Source of the DNA: Plectrocnemia conspersa
Taxonomy: Eukaryota > Arthropoda > Insecta > Trichoptera > Polycentropodidae
Reading direction: 5' to 3'
Length of the DNA stretch: 64,000 nt
Assembly: GCA_009617715.1 (NCBI GenBank)
Contig: VTFK01000069.1
Span: 186,001 to 250,000 of the forward strand
Shown in pieces: positions 29,701 through 43,500 of the stretch. Numbering within the stretch: the stretch's first letter is position 1; every line of letters begins with the position of its first letter. Under the pieces are notes generated by a model, which was given only the letters and a program-made list of their open reading frames with translations, had not been told where the DNA came from and searched no databases. The position numbers and the translations under genes were made by a program.

Positions 29701-32700
29701 ATGGGGGCTCCAACGCTGCCGCCATTACATCTTCTACCGGGATGCGGTCACTTATTTCTACCTCCAGGTAAAAATAAATATTTATTGCTCTAATTTATAT
29801 AACTATGATATGTTGTTACTAGTGTTTTGATATATGAAATACGCTGTGTTTTATACCTGCACGTTAAATTTTCTTACCGAGAACAAAAACAGGTTTGATG
29901 AACAAATTTAAAACAAACAACTATGTTTACAATATTTTGTAAACATAGTAGTTGCTGGCAATAACACACATGAATCTTGAATCTTCTCCTTCACTTTTCG
30001 GTTAGTTGCCGAAATCCTTCGAAATTGGACGTGTATATTTCGGTTTGATGATTTTTCGGGAAAGGATTATTCCGAACATAGATTTTGCGGACAAAAACTT
30101 TCCGGACACTGATTATTCTGGACAAAAATATATTTTTAATATTTTATTAAAAAATTAATCAAGATAAACATTTGGTTAGAATTTTTAACTACCGATCTCG
30201 TGTTCGTCTTAATTATTTTTTTTGTCTAAATCCAAGACATATTTTATTTTGAAAAAGTAATAAAACGTTTTTCGCTAAGTTTTTTTTCTCCTATTACAAT
30301 CTAGTTGTTATCCTTACCGATATTACTATGGACTTATAATTTAAAAGGGCTGGGCAAAGTATATTCATACCGAATTTTGGTCAATAAGAGAGTGCAAAAA
30401 ACAATTATCACTTCTCAGAAAGCAAAAATTCACGTCAAAAGCAATAAAATCGTGTCGGCGCCGTCGCAGTGGGAACGCTCGGTAACGGCTCGGTGACGGC
30501 CCCTGGAAAAAGCTGAAATGACGTTCCTGGTGTATACCTATACTTTTAATGATAACAAATTATGAAAAATATAATCAATAGTAAATTTAAATTTATATTT
30601 AAATTAAAGTGACTTTTTCTTAAATCTATTTTAATTTTCAACGAAAACATTCATGCAATAACATTTTATAGTTCAACTTTTTTTGATTAACTTATGCACC
30701 ATTGACTGTGTAGCTATAAATATAAAAAGAAGATTTTTTCATCTGACTAAAAGTACCATTAACAATTTTTTTCAAAAATTGACTTATTCCATTTTCAAAA
30801 AAAAGGCTCATATATTTATTTTGAATTATGATTTCACCGTTTCTCAGATTTTCAGTCTGGTTGTTAATATATACTAATAGGTATTCCTTATGATTGATTT
30901 ACTCAGTTGATACTGATTTACCCAGTTGATACTGATATATTTGATTTTTTAAGAGCTTTTAAACGATTATTACTGTACAAGATTAAATATATTTTTACGG
31001 AAAAATGTAGGTGGGATAATTTAAAATGGACGATGAAATGTTTCTCAATACTTGTTTTTAATTTTTTTGGCACGAGATCCAAACTGTGTATTAGTTAGTA
31101 ACATTGTTTTTTATTATTGGAAACACTGTCTAAAAATCGTGTAATTTTAAGTAGTACTTTCAGTGCCTCATTTACTAAAGTATTTTGCTTTTTAATTTAT
31201 TTGAAATACAAACGTATACTAACACGTAATATTTTTAAACGATAAAGAAAATTGACACACTGTTAGACTTGTTTATTTCAATAAATAGTTAGTTATTGTA
31301 GTTAAGCAGTACGAAATTTTAAGATAAGTTTTACTTAAACCTTACTATAAAAATAAATTTAAAAAATGCTATTGTGAAAGCACAAGGTGAATTAGTTAAT
31401 AGCACTTTAAAAATACACGATTCGTTCAAATGTAGCTATCTAGCTCAAATACATTTTTTCAGAAATCAATAAAAATCAGTCAATGATGAATATTTTCATT
31501 ATTTACTGAACTAATAAATATATTGAAATGTACCATTTAACATCTCAGTTCAATCTTTTTTTATACCAAACTTTGTATATCATATTATATTCAATATTTT
31601 TATAGTATTTCACATTGATGGGATTACACAATATTTTTTCAGAAAAAAATTTGAATTACCATTTATTAGATATGTAATGAAGTTCTCAAATATGAAATAT
31701 ATTTTTTTCATATTATTCCTAGTCAAGATAATGCGTTTTGTTTCATTCAATTGAAAATGTCAGTGAGCTGAAACTTTATCCTTGCCCAATTTCTGTACAG
31801 TGCGAAAATCTTACACATTTAATGTTTATATTCTTATTTAAGTTAATTTCAATTTAACTAAATCTGCACATTTTTTTATAATTTAGAGGTCATTCTAACG
31901 ATCATTTTCAGCAAACGAAAATAAGTCGAGGCACACACAGTATTTTTACAACAATGGAAAAGAGAAACGTTCATCACTCATAGTATCGTGGAAAAAACTA
32001 CTTTTTATTTGGAATGGATGCGTGGTAAACAATACATTCATACTATTGTTGTTTTACCTATTAATTATAAAGCGTAAACAAATCAAAGTTGCGATGCAAT
32101 TGGCCCACAAGCATCTTCGTCTGCGTTTCGCCAGAACTGTCTCGAACCAGCATTATAAAATACATGACACATGGTCAGAAAGTGAGAGACGCAGAAGAAA
32201 CGTATAGAGACGAGACATGACACTACATCGGCACGAAACACATCAGCAGATCGTCCATCATTATCGCAAAAACACATCATGACATTCTTAGCCACTCCAC
32301 CGATATCACAGCCGATAATAATACAACTCGATACGCCAGCATAGACTCTCCGACTTCCAAGACCTGTCATTTCAAATCCACTGTCTGATAGCGGCATCTA
32401 CATTTCTCTATACATGTATTAATGTATATATATTTATAAATGAAACCGCTACCAGCTTTTCAGAAATTTATTTGGCTGTAAAATCACACCTTTTTGGCCT
32501 CAAAATCCGAAAATATATTATTTAAACTAAAAAGATTTTATTTATAGCAGTAAAAATATTCATATTTTTTCATCGGAATAGTGTAGATCATACAGTTTTG
32601 ACAGGTAAAACAGAGGCCGCGGGTTCGAGCAACAGCAGCTGACTCAATTTTTATTTATAAAAATGCACTATTTATAAAAATCGGCTATAGCTGAAAAAGT

Positions 32701-35356
32701 GATATTTGTTGAATATAAATTATAATATACATCATTTATAATTATTTTTATAGATGGTACCGATACCTAAACTGAAAACTCTGGTGTGTTGAATATTATT
32801 TTCTTATACATACATTTATTATGTATATTTTTGGGGACTACATTAACCTTAAGATGTTTTTACTATTTTGGAAAATATTTTAATGTTGTATTTTATATAT
32901 TATATGTAGTATATAAAATCTAGATGATATAAAAAGTTAATTTTAAAATTAAAAATATATATTCACTTAAGTTATTTTAGCTATTTAGTTTTTTTTTTTA
33001 AATGTAAATGGTTTATTATCGATTAGATTACTTTTTATATAATATTAATTTTTCAACTAATAACATGCTAATTTTTAGGTAAGAATCACTCAGATTATGT
33101 ATAACATATAAAATTAGTCGCAAGCTAACTAATACTTTTAAATATATTTTTTTCACAGTTTTATATAGTATTTTTTTTTTATAATAAATGATTTTTTTAA
33201 TCTATGCATATTTCAATATTTTTTAATTAACTTTTTGTGTCTTTAATTATTAGATCTATATGTATACAATATATATTTTTTAATAATCTGTTTATATAAA
33301 CAATATTCATTTTTAGAATCAGGTTTTTTAAAATTAATTTTGAATATTAAATATAGAAAAATTTTGAGCAATTTATTGACGTCAATGCATTGATTTTAAT
33401 CTTGTACTATACTTTTTTTATATATAATATATAAAAGCCTAAGCGAGCGTGTTTGTATATGTATTTATTTAATTGTAAGATTTAAAAAAATATATTATCT
33501 AGGATGAAAAATATATTGAGTAGAAACCAAGTATATTTTATAAATAAAAACAATAATAAATATAATAGGCATAATTTACATTTTTTATAAAATTTGTTCA
33601 ACATATTAAGCAATATCGAATGTATAAAATGATTCCTTTGTAGTTGTTGTAAATAAATATGTTAGTGTGTTGTTGATGATGTCAAGGGTAAAAAATAAAC
33701 ATAACAAACACCAGAAAAGTAATTTTTACTGCACTTTTAACAACACTATGTACATATTGATTAATAACAGAAGGGTAGGATTCACCAGCAGGTGCAAGAT
33801 TCTCCCTTCGATTGCACAATTATTGCTTCAATTTGTTTTTAACTTGGTTACCATGAAATGACTCGATCGTGTCATGTCAGCTCAAATATAATTGTTATTT
33901 TTAATTACGTTTCAGAACAAGAACTTACATTTTCCAATAAGATTTTATTTTTTAACGAAAATGTCATTTAATTGTATAAATGTTATTATAATTTAAAATT
34001 GCATTATTCAATATTTATTTTTTGTATGAGTTTAAAATGAATGGTACATTGTTCCTAAGCTAGTAAATATTTTTAGTGTGGATACTATCATATTAAAGTA
34101 CAGAGTAATGATGGTTTCAAAAATTTCATGCTGGGAACAAGAGCTATGTAGATGAATAATGTAATGGACGTCTCTTCAGTTAGCACTTAACCGACGATTC
34201 AAGTAGTTCCTACCCATTATGTACGCTAATGGTAACCCACATTACGGGTAGAATCTACCATTTTGACGTTATATAAATTATAAAATATTACAATACATAA
34301 GTCATTATTTTTATTTCAGACATAAATCACGCAAGCCTAGCAGGATTATCAATAAGTGATTTAAGTCCCTTGAACAGGATCGGTTCTTTGGGATCAGTCA
34401 CAGGACATCTTGGCCAGTTTGGTCAATTTGGACATTTGGGTCATTTGGCTGCTTTACAATTACACGCTTGCAGGCCGAACTCGAATGCTTATACAACAAA
34501 CGATTGCAATTCCAGTAAGCTTATTTCAATGTCATTTTTTGCTATGTTCAAATTTGGCTTTCATAATATTTTTTCATAACAAGATTCTTTGGGGTCGTAC
34601 GGATCGATTCCTTCTCCGGGAGCAGAGCTTGGCTCACCATTGACCAGCCATTTGAGGTCGTCTCTTGGACAGTCTGGGTCAAAAAGGCCTCGCGGTGAAA
34701 AGAAGCCTATTCCTGACGAGCACAAAGATGATAAATATTATGAAAGAAGAAAAAGAAACAACCAAGCGGCCAAAAAATCGCGTGACGCTCGAAAAATCAG
34801 AGAAGATCAGGTTGAATAAAATATTAGTTTATTTTTATAAGATTGCAAGACCAGTTGTATAAGTCAGTGACCAATACCTGAAATACCTAGTTTACCATCT
34901 GTGTCTGAAAGATCGAAATTAATAATAATTACATAATTATTGCATAATTTCGACCATCTCAGATCAGATTTTCGTAATCCCTGCTGTAAAAATATTAATA
35001 TAGACAAACTAGGTCTTTGATTGTAAGTTGTAATTATATTTTATAATTCATATAATAGATGTCCAATTTAGACTTTGATTTTGAGTCTATCTCACTGCTT
35101 ACTTGATTGTGGATTTAGTTTAACCCATTGTAACGCATTGGTCTAACGCATGTCATTTTGTAACAGAAAATTTGCAATAAATATCACATTTATTTTACAG
35201 GTGGCATTGAAAGCCGCTATTTTGGAACACGAAAACGGAATTTTGAGAGCGCAATTAGTAGCATTGCGCGAAGAAATGAGAGCTTTGAGGAGGTTAGTTC
35301 TTTCGAGGCCAAGTTCTCATTCGTCCTTATTGCCAGGACACTGTCAGAACGATTGA
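29701..35356 (+). CDS. PAR/C-EBP-type bZIP transcription factor
   Basis: Nuclear DNA-binding protein of the PAR/NFIL3/CES-2 group. Four exons: 29701-29767, 34320-34514, 34584-34810, 35201-35356; 214 aa, phases consistent. N-terminal MGAPTLPPLHLLPGCGHLF, then a Gly/His/Leu-rich segment (GHLGQFGQFGHLGHL), Ser/Pro linker, a short proline-acidic stretch KKPIPDEHKDDKYYERR and basic region RKRNNQAAKKSRDARKIRE, followed by a leucine zipper of about five heptads (VALKAAILEHENGILRAQL...LRRLVL). The invariant Asn and Arg of the basic region (NNQAAKKSRD) are present. Closest remembered insect proteins are the small PAR-bZIPs such as Drosophila CG7786 rather than the large Pdp1 or giant; the exact orthologue is not certain. 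A 4.55-kb first intron holds R1 copy 5. Confidence 0.9.
30300..30529 (-). repeat. Dispersed repeat R1, copy 5 (partial), in bZIP intron 1
   Basis: Reverse-oriented 5' part of the family: CAGGAACGTCATTTCAGC terminus near 30528, then GGCGCC core, ACGATTTTATTGCTTTTGAC, GAAGTGATAATTG, and the beginning of the ATCGGTAAGGATAAC-like segment. It stops abruptly at about 30300. Confidence 0.7.
30530..34319. other. Remainder of bZIP intron 1
   Basis: Very AT-rich with long A/T runs. A moderately GC-rich patch at about 32080-32400 is open on both strands for 60-100 codons, but no domain is recognisable and splice sites do not support an exon. Nothing else can be called. Confidence 0.4.
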
Positions 35357-37570
35357 TCGTATTTAAAACATTTGTAGTGAAAAAGAGTTTTATTTTTTCG
35401 CCTACATTTTAATTTTTAAATCGATGTTGATTCGAATAAATAATGTTAATATTTTTATATTTTATGTTAGAATTGATGTTAAATTTTATTATTATTAATA
35501 ATTATGAATAAAACTACTCTAATATTATATGCAGATACTACGTTTTTTATTATTTTTGATACCGCATTATCTAAAGATATAAATAACATTTTTTTCACTT
35601 TAAATACAAATATAGGATGGGTCATAGGTTTTTACACTTAAAAGAAATAAGGGCGTGCGGTCGACAGCGCGCAGGAGTTCGGTCCTTGGAAATTTAATCG
35701 CAATGGATCGCTTGGGAACAACACGCGTTCTGTATAAAACAGTTTTGTAAAAACAACGATGCTTATGCTCACTACTGATTACAAAGTTTGAATCAATGTT
35801 AAATTAATTAAATTTTGGCTCAGGAAGTTTGAGAAGAACGATCCAACGCTAAATAAGAAGAAAACCGGGCGGCCACAGAGCCGGAGAAGCAAAGAGAATG
35901 TCACGCAAGTTAATAAGTCTGTACGATAAGATCCGAGTTTGTCGACTCACAGGCGTTTTACTGCTAGATCAACTTTGCAATGAATTTTGCGAGGGGGACA
36001 GGTGCAGAAATTTGCCCCTCTTGAATTTGTCCATAAAAATACATGTCATTAAATGCAATACTATGAATCCTAATGTAATCGAAATATTAAAAAACGACCA
36101 CTGACTGATCAACTTTTACATACAGTATTTTAAAACCTAGGTGTAAGATTTGAGGAACGTAGCGGCGAGTTGATATACATTTGGACATTATTTTTAAGAC
36201 ATGTTTTTTCAGTGAAATAAACATTTATTATCATACAACCTTTAGTTTCTTTTATCGAATATTTGAATGTGCAAAAACTAATGGCTCACCCTGGATAAGT
36301 AGCGTTTAAAATATCTGTAGCATTACAGATATGATTTTACTTAATTATGAAGAATAAGTTTTATGTAAAATAGTTACGTTTCGGATAGCGAGTGTTCTTT
36401 GCTGTTAAGGACCGTAAAGCATTCGGATGGAAAAAATGTTGTACCGGTATATTTGTTTAAACTATATATTCAGAATATACTATGAAAATATTCTATCCAT
36501 GAGCTCTCAATCTGAAGGCATATGGAGCAGACTAAATAGCTGTCTTCAGGTAAGTATGGATATAAACATCGAAGACGAACTACGACGCAAAACAAAGATT
36601 CAACGCTAATAAATTATGGAACAACGACACTATAATTAGATATCGAGCGTAAACTCGAAGAAATCGTATTACAAAATTTTCACATACAAAGCAGCAATAG
36701 CTATTAACCGCCCACGTCAGTTACTAAGTTTTCTTTTTACAATTCAGTTGGACGGCGCTGCTTGTGCTGATACAAACTTCCGACACCGCATTGAAAATAA
36801 TCAAATGTCACCCACATTCGGAGTAAATAGCGCCCCCTTTGAAGTAATTGGCGGGTTTGCGCCCCCGGCGAACACCCGTATAGCCCCACTTTTCGAGCCG
36901 GCTCTGAAATATTATACAGCGTGATGATTTAATGGATATATTCAAATTTGTTTATACCAAGATTCATAGTATTTTATGAAATTGTATACATTTTTCTGGC
37001 CAAATTCAAGGGGAGGCAAATGCCTCCCCTCACCCTCCTCAAAAAATATTAATTATTTTGTTATATTTTCAGAATTGATAAACCATTTCAATAAATATTT
37101 TTTATATGGAAACAGATTTTGTTGATGAATATGTCACAGAAATATAAATATATACAATGAGTTAAAATAAATAAATTAATCTGTTTCTTGAGGAAGCTGA
37201 AGAAATGATAAAATCCCTGAGAATATATTTTCAATTTCAGTAAATTTTGTATCTAAGAAAAGAGCAAGATTAAGTAATCGTTCAGAGAATACTTTTTTTA
37301 TTTTGTGCCGATTTTAGTTTACTTTAATATTTGCTGTTATATACATAATTAATAGCCAATTTTTTTAATAGGAATTAATATGTTTTTGCATTTTTCTTGT
37401 GAAAATTAAAAATCATGTTTAAGTGCTTTCTGCAATCTAATATTTATACAGATTGTTTCACTAAAAAAATATTGTCCATTTTGTGATAAAAATACTAACC
37501 ATTAGCTGACAAAAATATTTTTGGCGCATGGCAGCACTGACTAGAGCTGTCACAATCTGACACCGGCAAA
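35357..37570. other. Spacer between the bZIP gene and COX15
   Basis: Holds the mariner-like deletion derivative at 35615-36295, an unexplained GC-richer patch at about 36740-36900, and a terminal fragment of repeat R1 (GGCCAAATTCAAGGGGAGGC) at about 36995. The COX15 promoter is presumably in the last 100 bp; no gene is visible. Confidence 0.5.
35615..36295 (+). mobile_element. Internally deleted mariner/IS630-like element
   Basis: About 680 bp with TA at both ends and imperfect inverted termini: left GGATGGGTCATAGGTTTTTA, right (reverse complement) carrying GGGTGAGCCATTAGTTTTTG. The interior encodes only broken N-terminal transposase sequence: MDRLGTTRVLYK at 35704, then FEKNDPTLNKKKTGRPQSRR and ENVTQVNKSV, the helix-turn-helix linker motif GRPxxxRxxENxxxV. 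The catalytic core is missing. Confidence 0.78.
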
Positions 37571-40500
37571 ATGTCGCTTTGGCTGCGGGCGGCCGCGAGA
37601 AGCTATCTCGTCTCTAGGCCCCTACTGGGGGCGCAAACATTCCAGAGGAGCCTCTTCTGTAACTCCAGACCCACGCTTCAATCACAAGTCCGCCATTTTA
37701 AAATAATCTAACCTAATAAACATAATAAATAAATTGCGTCATATTTTACAGCTACAAAACATACTGAAAAAAGAATCGTTTACCTTCGCCCGATTCTCCA
37801 CTGAAGCTCAAAATGCAGCGCAAAAGAAGACACCACACAAGGCTGTCGGTTATTGGCTGGCGACTTGCTCCGGAATGGTCTTCGGGGCAGTAGTTTTGGG
37901 TACCGTAGCCGGATATTTAATACTTCTGTACAGCATCTATTACGTGCTTGATATAGTGATATATAAGACTGTTAAATGATTTATTTAATATTTTATACCT
38001 TCAAGTACAAATGTTTTAATTTTTAATTACACGGTACAACAAAATTTTGCCACAAATAATTACTTTTTCACAATAAGATCTCTCATATTAAAAATCGTTT
38101 GTTTGCTTTGACAAAATACTAAAAACTATTTATTATGATTGATTATAAAATCTAATATGTAACTCATTTAAGAACAAGTGAATGTTGAGGCTTAAATAGC
38201 AGAGTAGTTTAAATTTTGTCTTAAAAAAATTTAATCTTTATGGCAAAAATGTTGTAATGATATATTTGATTATGTATTGATAAAAAAATAAATAATTTAA
38301 CAAAATTTTGTCAATTTCATTTTATATATTACAAAGGCGGCGTCACTAGATTGACTGAATCCGGACTGTCGATGGTGTCTTGGAAATTGTTGGGTGAAAA
38401 ATTGCCGACGAGCGAAGAGCAATGGCAAGAGGAATTCAAGAAATATCAACAGTATCCAGAGTATAAAATGTACGTTTTATGACGAGGTTATGTTAGATAG
38501 ATGCATTTAATAAATGAATTAATTATTTCAGTAAGAATAAAGAGATGACACTATCAGAATTTAAACGTATATGGTGGATGGAATACGGTCACCGAATGTG
38601 GGGGCGTTCCATCGGAGCCGTCGTATTTTTACCAGCCGTGTTCTTCTGGGCGAAAGGATATTTTGATAAGGGCATGAAAATCAGGACAGTTGTTTATTGT
38701 TCGTTGGTAGCTGCACAGGTAATTTGCTTAAAATTTATTTATTATAAGAATAATTATGAGTAAAATTATTTAACTTTTAGTAATATAGTAAAAATCTTAA
38801 CAAATTTAAAAACAAAAATTCATTTTCCTTGAAAAATATTTTTAATGACTTAAACCTTTACTGCAGCGCTGTCTAGCTTATCTTAGTCCATGGGCCATTT
38901 TTCTTTTGCAAACATTTCGGGTGCCAAAAAGTCTTTTGTTGTATGGAGCTAAAAAAGGTCACCTCAAGACATTTTTGTTTTTATAAGCAATACCTGGAAC
39001 TGAACAGAAATGACGGAGGTGACCCTTTTTAGTTCTCACCGGCATTTGTAAACGAACAAAAATGTCTGGTGACCACATTTATAACTTCGAGGGCCGCTAG
39101 TTGGACAGCGCTGTTCTACTGCGAAATATGTTAGAAATCTGATAAAAGATCTATAAAATTTTAATAGCCTTCAAAAAAAAATTTAAACTCGATTTTTTTA
39201 AATATTTTTATAAAACTTATCATTAGAGGCCGCTGACTCACTTATGCGTCATTTGATGATTCTATAATAATTAAATATCAAGAAAATTAAAATCGAAATA
39301 TTTATATGGAGAGTATAGATCAGTGGTTCTTAACCGGTGCACCAGTGCACCGCGAGCTTATTGCAAGTGCACCGCGAGAAAATTGGTAAAAACAAAAATT
39401 CCGCAAAATAGTAAAATCTTAATGTTTCAATCAATTTATATTTTATTATGGTCGTGATACCACACAACGGATAAATTTATTACCAAACGAAATTGTGAAT
39501 CAGACCAAAATATTAATGACACTGGGAGTACAAGTGGAAGAAGAAGTGAAGAAGTTACTAGACATCGTACGTCTCATACAAAAGAAAATATATCCAGTAA
39601 AATAAAAAAAAATAATGGACAGTATTCTGAAGAATATTTACGTTTCAGTTTTACTAGCATCAATGAGGAAGGATATCATATTCCACAATGTGTTGTGTGT
39701 GGAGAAAAACTGTCCAATCGCGCGATGTATCCTGACAAGTTAAATCGCCACTTCACTACGAAGCACGCCGATTTTGCATCAAAAAATAAAGATTACTTCA
39801 AAAGATTGTTAAGCATGCAAAATAAACAAGCGAAATATTTTGAAAAAACTGTTAAAATTTCCGATAAAGCACAACTGGCGTCATACAAGATTGCTGTACA
39901 ATTAAAACCACATACTATAGCAGAGTCTCTAATTTTACCTGCATATTGTGAAATAGGAAAAATGATGTTTGGTGATAAAGCAAAAAGGAAATTATGAAAA
40001 TTCCTCTTTCAAACGATACAATAAAAAAAAAAATTAAATATGTCGGATGATATTGAGAAAACAGTTAACGATTAACTTTCCAAGCGATATTTTGTTTTAC
40101 AAGTCGACGAATCTACTGACATTAGCGGTAATGCACAAATACTAGGATTCGTTCGTTTCATAAATGAAAACAAAATAGTGAATCAATATCTATGCTGCAA
40201 AGAACTTACCGAGCATACGACAGGACAAGATGTTTTTGATCTTATTTATTCATATTTAGAACAATTTAAAATATCATGGGAGTTATGTGTAGGAATTTGT
40301 ATGGATGGTGCTCCTTCAATGGTAGGCTCATTTAAAGGATTTGTAACACTTGCAAAGACAAGAAAACCTAATATTATATTTACGCACTGTTTTTTACATA
40401 GAGAATCTTTAGTTTCGAAAACTTTACCAGCAACACTAAAACCTGTACTAAATCAAGTTGTAAATATAGTGAATTTCATAAAATCAAGACTTTTAAAAAC

Positions 40501-43500
40501 ACGCATGTTTAAAAAACTTTGCATTTCTATGGAAGCTATGTACGAGTGTTTGCTTTTTCACACTGAATTGAGGTGGTTATCTAAGGGTAAAGTTTTATGC
40601 CGATTCATAGAACTTAAGAATGAATTGTTAATCTTTTTTCGAAATGAAGGTATGGATGATTTTGTAAAATGTCTTCAGAATAACGATTGGTATGCTAAAG
40701 TGGCATATTTAGCAGATATTTTTAATTACTTAAATAACGTTAACACAAGCATCCAAGGAAAAAACGAAAAATTCATTACATCCATTGACAAATTGACAGG
40801 ATTTCGGAAAAAAATAACTCTTTCGAAAAATCGAATAATAAAAAAAAGTAAATATGTTTCCTTCACTTAACGAAAACATTCCCAAGGGAGTTTTTCCGCA
40901 ATAATAAAACATTTAACTTTTTTTGAAAGAAAAATTGCACATTATTTTCCATTCTTAAGTATAGAAAATTATGACCGGATACGAAAACATCAAATTAGTC
41001 TCATTGTCGACTGATCGTACTCTAAAAATTAAATTTTCCGAAATAACTATGAAGAATTTTTGGATTACTGTCCAAGAGGAATATTCACTTCTTTACATGA
41101 AGGCACTGAAAATTTTGTTACAGTTTTCAACATCATATTTGTGTGAGCTTGGTTTCTCAACAACAACTAATATGAAAACTAAAAAACGAGAAAGACAGAA
41201 AAAAATGTAAACGAAGAATTCAGGGTCCTTACATAAAATATTCGGCGTAATATTTCTGATATCTGCAAAAGCCAACAAGCTCAGGTATCACATTCATTAA
41301 TTTTTGATTGATCATATAAATTCCATTATGTAAAGCAGGAACGTCATTTTGGGTAAACAAAGGGGGGAAAATGCACCACTTAGATTTGCCACCCAAAGAG
41401 CACCTTTAAATATTATTACAAATATTTTTAATAAAACACGTAATTAAAAATTGGTTCTAGGGCAAAATTAACCACCTAAATTTATTTTCAATACTTAACT
41501 TTTTTATATAATTTAATTTAAAAAAATATGTAAAAAAATTGTATGTAATTTTGTATGTAACTATTATTTTTTAAATTTTGTCCACATATTTTTTTCGACC
41601 TCTTAATTCTGGTGCACCGCCACTTTTTCCCTTGATCAAAAGTGCACCGTGACTTTGAAAAGGTTAAGAACCACTGGTATAGATTGTAAATAAATACGGA
41701 GTATTTAATTTATTGTTTAAAAGTGTATATTATAAAAAACGCATTTAAAGTTATATGATAATAAAATTTCTTCTACAAAAAATATAAATAAACAATTTTA
41801 CTAGTGTACATTGAATGCAATTAAAAGTAATGCCGATAAAAGATGTTTTAAATGCGAATTGTATGTTTTTAACCTCTACATGTTTAAGGAAGTAATACAA
41901 CTACTGTGACTAAAAATATATGTGATGTGTACAATAATATTGAGATAACTTCAAAAATTATATCACTTATGTAAGAGTTAAAAATGACTTAATTACAATT
42001 ATTTCTAACACTTCCCTAATAATTCAAGTTTTACGGCTCAATCATAAAACCGCGAGCTAGTGTATAATTAATAGCAATAAAAAAATAATGATGTTTTGAT
42101 GAAAAAAATATTAGTTCTATTATAAAATTATATTTATTGACTTGTTAGGCGTTACTCCAAAAAATCATGAATTAAGTGATTGCTTAAAAGTGTTCTCTAG
42201 AAATCTAGAAAACCTTTTAACCAATCACTATAATATAATAATGATAAGCTATATATTGTGAAATTCTTTTTTTTATATTTTTCATGACATTCAAATGCTT
42301 GGACTTAGATCTTTTGCTCATATTTAGTTACTCATTAAATTCACTGTTTTTTATTATAAACTATTACATTATAATTTAATAAAAACTTGTTTTTGTATTT
42401 TAATTTGCTATTATATACTTATCTTTCAGGGTCTAATGGGTTGGTACATGGTCAAGTCCGGTTTAGAAGACCGATTCCAAGGACCGTCCGATGTTCCCAG
42501 AGTATCTCAATACAGATTAGCCGCACATTTGAGTCTCGCCTTCGTTCTATACACCGCTCTATTAGCCGGAACTTTAAAGGTCTTTAGACCGCCGCCTTTG
42601 AACGCCTGTATACAACTTCAAACTCGCTAAAATTCCAGATTTGAAGAGCATCAATATATTGTCACATACGGCAAAGGCTCTCGTGTTTTTGACTGCTGTT
42701 TCAGGTGAACAGTAATTATACAAAGGAGCTGCAGCTCTAATGAATAGTACTTACTATTTATGATATTTTAGGTGCTTTCGTCGCTGGATTGGATGCTGGT
42801 TTAGTATACAATTCATTTCCAAAAATGGGAGATGATTGGATTCCGAGTGATATATTAGCATTATCTCCGATATCAAAAAACGTCACGGAGAACCCGACTA
42901 CAGTTCAGTTTGATCATAGAATATTAGGTACTACAACTCTGGCAGTGATAAGCGCTTTATGGTTGATAGCCAGACGTAAGAATCTACCTCCTCAAGCAAG
43001 ATATGCTGTAAACGCTCTTGGAGTCATGGCATGGTTACAGGTATTATTTATAAATTATAATAATTGAATATTAACATCAAAAGAAAAACTTACATATTTT
43101 ATTGAATGAAAATGATTCTTTCCCATAGAGTTGTATGCGGAATTTCTTTGTTTTTTTAGTCCAGTTGTATATTTGCTAAAATGACAGACATGCATCACTG
43201 TATTAAATTAGATTAAAGGTACTCCAAAAACGTATAACTGAACCCTACTCTATTTTGTACTGCCACTCTTCAGTTTATATGTAACACTGCTACCTATTTT
43301 TTATTTTATATTGTCCTTCACGATTTCCATGATTTATCTTAAAAGTCGATACATTTTCCAGACCTGTTGAAAAATCTTTTATTTGTATGTTTTAGGTCGT
43401 ACTTGGCATTTCTACGTTACTGACTTACGTTCCGACGCATTTAGCAGCCACTCATCAGTCCGGATCTCTAGTTTTGTTGAGCACAGCCATTTGGTTAACG

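Noticed and set aside
32083..32397. 104-codon minus-strand frame in bZIP intron 1
   Set aside because: Composition is less AT-biased than the surroundings, but no domain, start context or splice sites support a gene; may be an old element fragment.
32600..32650. GCGGGTTCGAGC resembling a tRNA T-arm
   Set aside because: No acceptor stem, D-arm or anticodon arm could be folded around it.
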